Assembly (NCBI GenBank): GCA_024227975.1
Contig: JAAETV010000699.1
Location: forward strand, 1 to 14,262
DNA: 14,262 bases
Reading direction: 5' to 3'
From: Actinomycetes bacterium
GTDB lineage: Bacteria > Actinomycetota > Acidimicrobiia > Acidimicrobiales > SZUA-35
In this document: positions 1 through 6,224 of the stretch, one piece after another
Numbering within the stretch: the stretch's first letter is position 1
How the letters are laid out: each line of letters begins with the position of its first letter
The notes under the pieces: model-generated
Seen by the model: only the letters and a program-made list of their open reading frames with translations
What the model was told of the DNA's origin: nothing
Databases searched by the model: none
Translations under genes and position numbers: made by a program

Positions 1-242
1 CTCCCTGCTTGGTCCAACGACCGGCTGAAATAGGCCAGCCCGACCGCAATCACTGCGAAGCATGTCACGGTGACCAGCGTCGCGAGGCGTAAACGCTTCA
101 TGGCGAGGCCGGGCTGGTGCTGCTTCGCACGAGGGACTTCATGGTCAACGCGCTCGGTCGGCTCGGACAGGAAGGGGGGACCGTCATCCTCGCCCCAAAC
201 CGACGGCCCGTCGACCCGGCTTCGTTCCGCCAAGATCACCAC
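1..242 (-). CDS. Membrane-anchored protein, N-terminal part (unidentified)
   Basis: The reverse strand is open from the left edge to a stop at 258-260. I do not recognise the family. From the GTG at 242 the product begins with about 47 hydrophilic residues rich in Pro, Asp, Glu and Arg. Then comes MKRLRLATLVTVTCFAVIAVGLAYF, described here as a basic patch followed by a roughly 20-residue hydrophobic segment, and then a polar stretch running off the edge. This looks like a cytoplasmic tail plus one membrane anchor. The alternative start is the ATG at 101, which would make the hydrophobic part a plain signal peptide or anchor directly after Met-Lys-Arg-Leu-Arg. GGGTG/GAGG-like sequence just upstream of 242 favours the longer form; no ribosome site is visible before 101. 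A GTG at 239 is equally possible. The rest of the gene lies outside the window. Confidence 0.5.
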   Translation of the reverse strand, partial: MVILAERSRVDGPSVWGEDDGPPFLSEPTERVDHEVPRAKQHQPGLAMKRLRLATLVTVTCFAVIAVGLAYFSRSLDQAG

Positions 243-351
243 AACATCACCCCAACCTCACCCTGAGTAACATAGCCGGAGCATCAACATGATTGACGAT
301 CCGTCGATCTTTGTCCCGGACCAGAGCAACCGGTCAAACTAGGGAGCGATG

Positions 352-370
352 CTGGTACCTGCCCTACCAG
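352..370 (-). terminator. Hairpin across the stop codon of the synthase operon
   Basis: CTGGTA (352-357) and TACCAG (365-370) are perfect 6-bp arms around a 7-nt loop. The stop codon of the mgsC-like gene (364-366) lies inside it. There is no T-run afterwards, so this is at best a weak or Rho-assisted end of the three-gene operon. The stretch from 258 to 351 holds no other feature that I can support. Confidence 0.3.
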
Positions 371-1761
371 GTGAATGGGCGGTCGATTCCTGCCAGCTCG
401 ACGCCGGTGAAGGCTGCTGCGTCAAGGGTGAGTGCTCTGAGGTCCTCTGGCTCCAAGTTGTGGACGCTCGACTTGCCGCATGCCTTCGCCATCAGTGAGA
501 TCTCCATCGTGGCCGCGGTCAGGAACCTCTCGAGTCTTTCGGCTCCCGCTTCAACGTCCAGCCTCGCTTCGAGGTCGGGATCCTGGGTCTGTATCCCTAC
601 AGGACATAGGCCGGTGTGGCAGTGGTGGCAGCGTCCCGGTGAGGTACCCATGGCCACATAATCGTCTACGTAGCATGGTGAGTTGCATCCCATCGCGATG
701 AGTGCAGCGGTACCCAACATGACGGCGTCCGCCCCGAGAGCAAGAGCCTTGGCTGCATCGACGCCGCCTCTGAGACCCCCGGCCGCAACCAGCTTGACCT
801 CGTCAGCCATTCCGCAGTCCTCGAGCGCCTCCCGCGCCGCAGGGATGGCCGCGATCGTGGGTATGCCGGTGTGGTCGAGTAGGAGCTCGGGTGCGGCGTT
901 GGTGCCACCCTCCATACCGTCGATGACGATGACGTCAACCCCGGCCTTGGCTGCGATGGCCACGTCATAGCGCGGCCTGGTGGCGCCCATCTTCAGGAAG
1001 ATCGGCACCTGATAGTCGACTGCCTCTCGGAGCTCCTCGATCTTGACCCTGAGGTCGTCTGCTCCGAGGAAGTCCGGATGGCGCACAGTCGAGCGCTGGT
1101 CGACTTCCACCGGCAACGTCCGCATGTTTGCCACTCGCTCCGAAACCTTCATTCCGAGGAGTACGCCACCGGTCCCTGGCTTGGCGCCCTGACCGACAGC
1201 AATTTCGATTCCGTCGGCACGACGCAGGTGGTCCAAGTCGAGCATGTAGCGCGAGGGAGTCATCTGATACACGAGCGTGTCTGATGCCTCGCGCTCGTCT
1301 TCGAGCATGCCTCCCTCACCCGTGCACGTCATCGAACCGACTCTGGATGCACCAAGCCCGAGAGCGGTCTTGGCCGCGGCAGACAACGCTCCGAACGACA
1401 TGGAAGCTATGTAGATCGGCGTGTCGAGCACGATCGGTCGCTCGACGAGCGAGGGCCGGTCACCGAGCACCGTCGTTGTGACACAGTCCTCCCGATAACC
1501 CTCGAGAGGAAGCCTCGTCATCGTGGCGGGGACGAATACCAGGTCATCCATGCTCGGCAGATTGTCCTGGAAGGTCGAGAACCCCCTGACCTGGTATCGG
1601 CCGAGTTGCGCTTTGGCCTGGATGTCAGCAATCGATTCAGGTGTCCAGCGAGGTGAATCGCCGCGGTCATAAGAAGCGGGTGCTCCTGCTGGGCGGCCCT
1701 CGACTGCTCCATCCCTGAACTCTGTGGGGTCGTCGGTTGTGAGACTCAGATCATCAGCCAC
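364..1761 (-). CDS. mgsC: FMN/Fe-S glutamate synthase-type subunit (MgsC/GlxD-like)
   Basis: Homologous to the synthase domain of glutamate synthase, here as a separate protein. In the characterised relatives (N-methylglutamate synthase) this subunit binds FMN and an Fe-S cluster and condenses an amine with glutamate or 2-oxoglutarate. Visible: the MSFGALSAAAKTALG segment typical of the family, GMEGGTNAAPELLLDHTGIPT, the flavin-phosphate region VAAGGLRGGVDAAKALALGADAV, and then a cysteine cluster C378-x2-C381-x4-C386 followed by PVGIQTQDP. C359 and C363 lie just before. The usual GltB spacing is Cx5Cx4C. I chose the GTG at 1761 because GAGGGA lies nine bases upstream and it gives 465 aa, close to family length. 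It overlaps the upstream GXGXG gene by 16 nt, implying coupled translation. The longer ATG starts at 1791 and 1821 would overlap more and lack a clear ribosome site. Last gene of the operon. The symbol is by family; the substrate amine is not proven. Confidence 0.83.
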   Translation of the reverse strand: MADDLSLTTDDPTEFRDGAVEGRPAGAPASYDRGDSPRWTPESIADIQAKAQLGRYQVRGFSTFQDNLPSMDDLVFVPATMTRLPLEGYREDCVTTTVLGDRPSLVERPIVLDTPIYIASMSFGALSAAAKTALGLGASRVGSMTCTGEGGMLEDEREASDTLVYQMTPSRYMLDLDHLRRADGIEIAVGQGAKPGTGGVLLGMKVSERVANMRTLPVEVDQRSTVRHPDFLGADDLRVKIEELREAVDYQVPIFLKMGATRPRYDVAIAAKAGVDVIVIDGMEGGTNAAPELLLDHTGIPTIAAIPAAREALEDCGMADEVKLVAAGGLRGGVDAAKALALGADAVMLGTAALIAMGCNSPCYVDDYVAMGTSPGRCHHCHTGLCPVGIQTQDPDLEARLDVEAGAERLERFLTAATMEISLMAKACGKSSVHNLEPEDLRALTLDAAAFTGVELAGIDRPFTW

Positions 1762-2441
1762 TGTTTTGCATCCCTCGAATGGAAGTGCCATAGATTCTGT
1801 GCCGACACGATCTTCTTCCACGATCGTGTCGGGTCGGTCAGGTCGTGCTCGGCCAGGAGTTCCTCCACCGAGCGCATTTCGTCATCGGGTGGATCGACGA
1901 TCTTGGTGTCAACACCCGGTGAGCCGATATTGCCAGCAACCCACATCTCGCCGCCCCAGAGTGAATCGCCGGCCGCGTCGGCTGCATCTCCGAGCACGAT
2001 GATCCGGCCGGCGTGGGCCATGAAGCCACTGAGGAAGCCGACCGAGCCCTCGACGATGATGTCTCCGCCCTTGAGTGCTACACCTGTTCTTGGTCCAGCA
2101 TCGCCTCGAACGTGTAGTAGCCCGCCGAGCATCGCCGCCCCGGCTGCCATCCCTGCGTAGCCACCTACCTCGATGTGGCCGGAGGCCATTGCTTCCCCGA
2201 CTCCCCATCCGGCGTTTCGTTCGATCACGATGTGGGCCCCGTTGTTCAAGCCCCCGCAGTAGTAGCCGACGCTGCCGGAGAACGTAACCGTCCCACCCGA
2301 CGAGAGTCCGACCCCGAGATTGTGTCTGGACAGGGTGTTGGTGGCCACTACGTCTCGGCCATCGGCAACGGCGGCCTTGATCTCCTTGTTGACCTCTCGT
2401 ATCGGCCGCTCACTGATGTCGACGTTCATTGGTTCGCTCAT
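1746..2441 (-). CDS. mgsB: GXGXG-domain subunit of split glutamate synthase (MgsB/GlxC-like)
   Basis: This 231-aa protein corresponds to the C-terminal beta-helix domain of glutamate synthase made as a separate subunit. The region from about residue 45 to 180 is a run of short glycine-rich turns (RHNLGVGLSSGG, GSVGYYCGGLNNGAHIVIE, GWGVGEAMASGHIEVGGYAG, GGLLHVRGDAGPRTG, GGDIIVEGSVGFLSGFMAHAG), the pattern of the stacked GXGXG helix. It has no catalytic residues of its own; in the holoenzyme it holds the amidotransferase and synthase parts together. The start at 2441 is chosen because its ATG shares bases with the TGA of the amidotransferase gene (ATGA overlap), indicating translational coupling. 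An upstream in-frame ATG at 2468 would overlap by about 30 nt and is less likely. The C-terminus (WHFHSRDAKQWLMI) is aromatic and basic. Confidence 0.85.
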   Translation of the reverse strand: MSEPMNVDISERPIREVNKEIKAAVADGRDVVATNTLSRHNLGVGLSSGGTVTFSGSVGYYCGGLNNGAHIVIERNAGWGVGEAMASGHIEVGGYAGMAAGAAMLGGLLHVRGDAGPRTGVALKGGDIIVEGSVGFLSGFMAHAGRIIVLGDAADAAGDSLWGGEMWVAGNIGSPGVDTKIVDPPDDEMRSVEELLAEHDLTDPTRSWKKIVSAQNLWHFHSRDAKQWLMI

Positions 2442-3379
2442 CTCGAACCCGCCGTATGGGCCGGCCACACCTTCACCAAGCTCGGTCCGTCGTAGTTCAC
2501 GATCTCACCTTCCTCACGATGAAGTCTGCGAAGTGCCTGTTCCTCTGTGGCCATGGAGACCTCGCCCCCTCCTTCGATGGCTGCGATGGGTTTGATTGCA
2601 AGCCGGTCCTTGGCCAGCCCAATGGAGGTCGCGGTGGAGAGCAGGAAGGTGAAGACCCCGTCGAGCTCGCCAACGCTCGCCTGGAGGGCTTGATCGAGCT
2701 CGACCCCGGCGTTCATCTGATCCGAGATCCACACCGCGATCATCTCGGAGTCGTTATTCGTCGAGAACCGGTAGCCGGACCGCTCGAGGCGTCTGCGCCA
2801 GAGGAAGTAGTTGGTCAGCTGACCATTGTGGACAATTGCGATGTCGGGGAATGGTCTGGCCCAGAACGGATGGCTGGCAATGGGCAGAACGCCGGACTCG
2901 GTTGCGAGCCGAGCATGTCCGAGACCATGGGTGCCTTCGAGGTCACGCAGGTGATGCTTCTCGGCAACTGTTGTGGCGTCACCGACGTCTTTGATGATCT
3001 CCAGTGACCGGCCGACAGAAATGACCTCGACTCCGGCCAAGGCGTCGATGATGTCGACCCAGACGTTGATAGGGGCTGTTGGCCTGGACACCACTAGACG
3101 GATGAAGACATATGACTGGCCCGTGTCGTCCCAGGTGGGGTCAGAGATGAAGTCGCCCCCATGCTGGACCAACACCTGGCGAAGCTCCTCGAGGGTCTTG
3201 TCAAGCGCCTGCCTGTCTTCCAGAAAGACCTTGACGATGAACCCGGAATTGATGGGCTCACCGTAGATGGCAAAACCGGTGGAGTCCGCCCCCCGGTGTT
3301 GCTGGGCCTGCATCAGCTCGACCAGGTGGGCTCCGACGTGGCCCGGACTACTCAGTATGCGCCCAGCGATACCGCACAT
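2438..3379 (-). CDS. mgsA: Class II glutamine amidotransferase subunit (MgsA/GlxB-like)
   Basis: This is the first gene of the split glutamate synthase operon. Class II (Ntn) amidotransferases use an N-terminal cysteine exposed by Met removal, and the start at 3379 gives exactly Met-Cys-Gly-Ile-Ala-Gly. AGGGGA sits a few bases upstream, so this is preferred over an ATG six codons earlier that would bury the Cys. Family motifs follow in order: QHRGADSTGF (about 27-36), GHAR at 154-157, HNGQLTN from H184, and NNDSE ending at E212. The 313-aa product contains only this domain. Known amidotransferases of this class hydrolyse glutamine or supply the Ntn fold to the complex; in N-methylglutamate synthase it is subunit MgsA. 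Transcription most likely begins among the two operators immediately upstream (3399-3440), shared with the divergent GntR regulator gene. Confidence 0.85.
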   Translation of the reverse strand: MCGIAGRILSSPGHVGAHLVELMQAQQHRGADSTGFAIYGEPINSGFIVKVFLEDRQALDKTLEELRQVLVQHGGDFISDPTWDDTGQSYVFIRLVVSRPTAPINVWVDIIDALAGVEVISVGRSLEIIKDVGDATTVAEKHHLRDLEGTHGLGHARLATESGVLPIASHPFWARPFPDIAIVHNGQLTNYFLWRRRLERSGYRFSTNNDSEMIAVWISDQMNAGVELDQALQASVGELDGVFTFLLSTATSIGLAKDRLAIKPIAAIEGGGEVSMATEEQALRRLHREEGEIVNYDGPSLVKVWPAHTAGSR

Positions 3380-3398
3380 GCTTCCCCTATCCGACAAT

Positions 3399-3440
3399 CT
3401 TTGTATACAGTACTCGAAGTCTTTGTATACAATACTCGTA
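3399..3440. promoter_or_regulatory. Twin GntR/FCD-type operators in the divergent promoter region
   Basis: Two direct copies of a 20-bp unit, CTTTGTATACA(G/A)TACTCG(A/T)A, occupy 3399-3418 and 3421-3440, agreeing at 18 of 20 positions with a period of exactly 22 bp, about two helical turns. Each contains a palindrome: TTGTATACAG at 3401-3410 and the perfect TTGTATACAA at 3423-3432. This matches the T-GT-N-AC-A dyad known for FadR/FCD-type GntR repressors, and such a regulator is encoded 80 nt away. On the plus strand TACAAT (3428-3433) is a good -10 candidate for the regulator. On the minus strand TATACA within the first copy could be the -10 for the mgs operon, 20-30 nt ahead of its ribosome site. 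Binding would therefore block both promoters. Confidence 0.72.
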
Positions 3441-3520
3441 ACGACCAGATCTGCAAGCTCCTGACTGAAGGGGGTTTCAGAGAAGTCCTGCTGTGATCAG
3501 TTCAAGAGGGACCATCACGA

Positions 3521-4258
3521 GTGACGAAGCTGACCTTCGAGCGAATACCTCGATCACGTACCCGGCTCGCCGATGAGGTGTACGAGCAGCTGTTCGGTCG
3601 AATCATCTCTGGTCGCATAGGCCCCGGTGATCGGCTGATCCAGGAGACCATCGCTGAGGAGATGGATATCAGCCGCACGCCGGTGCGAGAAGCACTGCTG
3701 CGCCTGGAGCATGAGGGCATCATCCAACTGGCCGAACGGCGTGGTTTCGTCGTACGCGAGATCGCGGAGTCAGAGGTAAGGGACATCTACCAGGCCCGCG
3801 AAGCTATCGAGGGATTCGCTGCTCGACTGGTCGCCACCGCCCATTGCGAGGTGGCCCTCGACCAGATCGCTGAGGTAGTCAATCGTGAGGCGAGCACAAG
3901 TCACGACACGGTGAGGTCAGCATTCGTGGCCAACGAAGCTGCGCACCGGGCCATCGTCGAGGCTTCAGGAAACGGCTTTCTCGTCCAACTGTTCGACGTC
4001 ATCTGGGGTCGCCAGGTGGCGCTTCGCCTCTACGGCGATCTGCTCCGCCAGACAGACGTGGAGTCGACCTTCGATCACGACCACTCCTCGTTGCTGGATT
4101 CTCTCCGAAATGGTGATGGCGACTCGGCCGAACTAGCAATGGTCAAACACATCAGGGCCGGACTCGAACTTCAGGTGAGGGCCCTCGATGGCGGCAACAC
4201 CGAATCGGCGGCCATGGGCCCGACTGAAACGAAGGAGTCAGACCATGTCACAGACTGA
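3521..4258 (+). CDS. GntR-family transcriptional regulator, FCD type
   Basis: This is a 245-aa regulator. The N-terminal winged helix (residues about 9-77) carries the recognition helix region ISRTPVREALLRLEHEG (50-66) and the wing RRGFVVREI. The C-terminal part is an all-alpha FCD effector domain with the expected histidines H142 (ANEAAHRAI), H188 (DHDHSSLLDSL) and H210 (AMVKHI), which coordinate a metal in many FCD proteins that bind carboxylate ligands. The start is GTG at 3521; AAGAGGG lies ten bases upstream, a little far but usable. The 3' end overlaps the FAD oxidase gene by 14 nt, so the two are one transcript. The twin palindromes at 3399-3440 are the likely operator, implying autoregulation plus control of the divergent mgs-like operon. 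By analogy the ligand would be an amino-acid-like carboxylate such as a substituted glutamate (inference). Confidence 0.88.
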   Translation: MTKLTFERIPRSRTRLADEVYEQLFGRIISGRIGPGDRLIQETIAEEMDISRTPVREALLRLEHEGIIQLAERRGFVVREIAESEVRDIYQAREAIEGFAARLVATAHCEVALDQIAEVVNREASTSHDTVRSAFVANEAAHRAIVEASGNGFLVQLFDVIWGRQVALRLYGDLLRQTDVESTFDHDHSSLLDSLRNGDGDSAELAMVKHIRAGLELQVRALDGGNTESAAMGPTETKESDHVTD

Positions 4259-5540
4259 ACCTTTCTGGTGGGACGATGCCGGAGCACCGACATCGCCAGA
4301 GGCCCAGGCTCTCCCGGAGGAAGTCGATGTCCTGGTCATCGGCGCGGGGCTGACCGGGCTGTCGGCAGCCAGGACTCTGGCCAGGGCTGGAAAGTCGGTT
4401 CTCGCACTCGATGCGAAGGCACCCGGCATCGGGGGCAGCTCCTGCAACGGTGGGATGATCGGTGGGGGACACCTCCTGTCTCTAGACGAGTTGGGGGACA
4501 AGTACGGGCAGGAGATGGCCCTCACCCTCATCCGTGAGGCCCAGCTCCATTCCACCGCCTTCGCCAAGGAGCTCATCGCCGAAGAGGACATCAGCTGCGA
4601 TCTGGCCGTGAACGGCCGCTTCCGGGGTCTCTGGTCGAGGTCCGAGCATGCAGAGGCTGGGCGAGAGCTCGATCGACTGAAGAAGCACCTGCCCGTCGAC
4701 GCCGAGATGGTGCCCCCCGGTGGCCAGGTCGACCACATCGCAACCGACCTCTACACCGGCGGCATCGTCTACCCCCAGCATGGGGGGCTGAATCCGGCCA
4801 AGTATGTTGCCGGCCTGTTGGCCGCAGCCCAGAAGCATGGTGCAGTCGTCCAGGGCGATACACCGGTTCAGGCGGTATCGACTGAAGGTTCATCGAGTGT
4901 GGTCGAAACAGGACGGGGCACCGTTCGCGCCGGGGCGGTTCTTGCCGCCACGAATGGCTACACGCCCAAGATGCTCAGCTACGCCAAGCGCCGCGTGGTG
5001 CCCGTCCCGAGCTTCATCGTTGCTACCGAGCCCCTGGGAGAGGAGAGGGTTCGCTCTCTGATTCCCCAAGGACAGATGATCACCGAGTCGCGCGACAGGC
5101 ATTGCTACTACCGTCCATCCCCCGATGGGACGCGTCTTGTGTTCGGCGGCAGGGCGGCCATGACAGGGGTGCCCGACGGATTCGCCAGGAGCCAGCTCGG
5201 CGGTCTCATCGGTGAGATCCTGCCCGAGCTGGCCGATGTCGAGCTCACCCACAGCTGGCGAGGATTCGCAGGATTCACCTTCGAGTTTCTCCCCAACATC
5301 GGACGCTACGACGGTGTGTGGCATGCCATCGGCTATTCCGGAAACGGCAACACCATGGCGCCCTATCTCGGCCACAAGGTTGCATTGCAGATCCTCGGTG
5401 ACCCCGAAGGTGAGACTGCATTCTCCAACACTGAGTTCCCGGCAAGATGGTGGCACCAGGGATATCCGTGGTTCCTACCCTTCGCCGATGTGCTCTTCCG
5501 CATGAAAGATGTTCGGAGCCGGGTCTTCCGCAAGAAGTAA
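4245..5540 (+). CDS. FAD-dependent amine/amino-acid oxidoreductase (DAO family, PuuB/OrdL-like)
   Basis: This is a 431-aa flavoprotein of the D-amino-acid oxidase superfamily, closest in pattern to gamma-glutamylputrescine oxidase PuuB/OrdL. Visible: the dinucleotide-binding GAGLTG at 33-38, a ribose-binding Asp at the end of beta-2 (VLALDAKAPG), GGSSCNGG (the usual GASGRNGG variant), GGIVYPQHGGLNPAKYVAGL, and a C-terminal GFTFEFLPNIG...GYSGNGNTMAPYLG flavin-binding block. Relatives oxidise the secondary amine of a gamma-glutamyl or N-alkyl amino acid to an aldehyde plus the free amine. ATG 4245 is preceded by AAGGAG seven bases upstream; a further ATG at 4188 lies deep in the gntR gene and is rejected. 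Being co-transcribed with the regulator and divergent from mgsABC-like genes, it is a candidate for oxidising the product of that synthase (inference). A damaged relative lies at 9310-9457. Confidence 0.87.
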   Translation: MSQTEPFWWDDAGAPTSPEAQALPEEVDVLVIGAGLTGLSAARTLARAGKSVLALDAKAPGIGGSSCNGGMIGGGHLLSLDELGDKYGQEMALTLIREAQLHSTAFAKELIAEEDISCDLAVNGRFRGLWSRSEHAEAGRELDRLKKHLPVDAEMVPPGGQVDHIATDLYTGGIVYPQHGGLNPAKYVAGLLAAAQKHGAVVQGDTPVQAVSTEGSSSVVETGRGTVRAGAVLAATNGYTPKMLSYAKRRVVPVPSFIVATEPLGEERVRSLIPQGQMITESRDRHCYYRPSPDGTRLVFGGRAAMTGVPDGFARSQLGGLIGEILPELADVELTHSWRGFAGFTFEFLPNIGRYDGVWHAIGYSGNGNTMAPYLGHKVALQILGDPEGETAFSNTEFPARWWHQGYPWFLPFADVLFRMKDVRSRVFRKK

Positions 5541-5557
5541 GCCTGGGAGTCGAGGCT
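5540..5557. terminator. Small hairpin between convergent genes
   Basis: AGCCT (5540-5544) and AGGCT (5553-5557) form a 5-bp stem with an 8-nt loop in the 20-nt gap between the convergent stop codons of the FAD oxidase and MarR genes. The stem is short and no T-run follows, so terminator function is doubtful. Confidence 0.2.
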
Positions 5558-5560
5558 GGT

Positions 5561-6091
5561 TCACGGGTCGGTGGGGTCGGCGATGGCCCGTGACAGGAGG
5601 TCCGCCAGTTGCCCCCGCTCCTCTCTGGTCAGGTGCCCGAAGAACTGGCGTTCGAACACTCGCTGTTGGGTCAGAGCTTCTCCGAGGAGCCGTTCGCCCT
5701 TTGGCGTGTTTTGGATGATTGCAGCCCGTCCGTCGCTCGGGTGGGGTGACCGGGTGATCAGTTCGAGTGCTTCGAGCGACTCGAGCAACTTGGCGATGGT
5801 CGGCTTGGTGTTGTCGAAACAGTCCGCCAGCTCGACCGAAGTCATCGGGCCGATAGTGGAGATCGCAAAGAGAAGGCGGAACCTGCTGAATGTGAGCCCG
5901 AGGGGGCGGAGGACGAGTCGATCGGCCTGGGTGGTTGCGATGTGTCCGAGTCGGATCGCGCCCATCACGATCATCTGTGTGTCGAGGGTGTCGCCATCCA
6001 GGAAATCGAGTTGCTCCCGGATTCGTTGGACGTACTGGACGTAGGCGGGAAGCAGTTCTTGGTCGCTTGGTTCGGTGGCTGGTCTGGGCAT
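5561..6091 (-). CDS. MarR-family transcriptional regulator
   Basis: A 176-aa protein with the MarR layout: an N-terminal dimerisation helix; a winged helix-turn-helix over roughly residues 60-130 (LTFSRFRLLFAISTIGPMTSVELADCFDNTKPTIAKLLESLEALELITRSPHPSDGRA, described here as helix, HTH and wing); and C-terminal dimerisation helices. The wing has the family's D-GRA pattern. MarR dimers usually repress a divergent gene and release on binding a small aromatic or amphipathic ligand. Here the divergent gene is the ABC-importer lipoprotein, with a MarR-like dyad at 6160-6185, so it probably controls the importer. The ATG at 6091 has no obvious ribosome site. It converges on the FAD oxidase gene with only 20 nt between stops. 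Confidence 0.87.
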   Translation of the reverse strand: MPRPATEPSDQELLPAYVQYVQRIREQLDFLDGDTLDTQMIVMGAIRLGHIATTQADRLVLRPLGLTFSRFRLLFAISTIGPMTSVELADCFDNTKPTIAKLLESLEALELITRSPHPSDGRAAIIQNTPKGERLLGEALTQQRVFERQFFGHLTREERGQLADLLSRAIADPTDP

Positions 6092-6159
6092 GGGTCGAGA
6101 CTGTTTTGATCCCCGTTGGAGGCAGGGGGTTGCGGTGGGGTGGCGGCCGCCCTAATCTC

Positions 6160-6185
6160 CACTTGGTTAGAAAGCTTACTAAGTG
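6160..6185. promoter_or_regulatory. MarR-type operator dyad
   Basis: CACTTGGTTAG (6160-6170) and CTTACTAAGTG (6175-6185) are inverted repeats matching at 9 of 11 positions around a 4-nt centre, with TTAG...CTAA inside. The length and symmetry suit a MarR dimer. It lies in the 133-nt gap between the divergent marR and ABC-lipoprotein genes. Confidence 0.5.
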
Positions 6186-6204
6186 CACATACGTCGTGCA
6201 TAAA
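6176..6204 (+). promoter_or_regulatory. Possible promoter of the ABC importer operon
   Basis: CATAAA (6199-6204) as -10 and TTACTA (6176-6181) as -35 are separated by 17 nt; each matches the consensus only partly (4/6 and 3/6). The -35 lies inside the dyad at 6160-6185, which would fit repression by the divergent MarR protein. AGGGGAG four bases before ATG 6225 is a strong ribosome site. A second small repeat TGCAC...GTGCA lies between the boxes. Confidence 0.35.
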
Positions 6205-6224
6205 GGTAGTCAAAGGGGAGCGAA

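Noticed and set aside
284..296. Small dyad TCAA-CATGA-TTGA in the gap upstream of the left-edge gene
   Set aside because: The arms are only 4 bp and no regulator or promoter box is tied to it.
2429..3007. Open frame (192 codons) on the plus strand antisense to the amidotransferase gene
   Set aside because: It mirrors a gene with clear catalytic motifs and carries no recognisable protein pattern or promoter of its own.
4188..4244. Upstream ATG giving the FAD oxidase 19 more residues
   Set aside because: The extra residues (Arg/Pro-rich) do not resemble the family N-terminus, and AAGGAG clearly marks ATG 4245.
4890..5456. Open frame (188 codons) antisense to the FAD oxidase
   Set aside because: Shadow of GC-biased codons in a well-supported gene; no domain seen.
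5475..6188. Overlapping 237-codon frame on the minus strand in a different frame from marR
   Set aside because: The product is rich in Pro, Arg, His and Thr, typical of an out-of-frame translation of GC-rich DNA, and the MarR frame explains the region.
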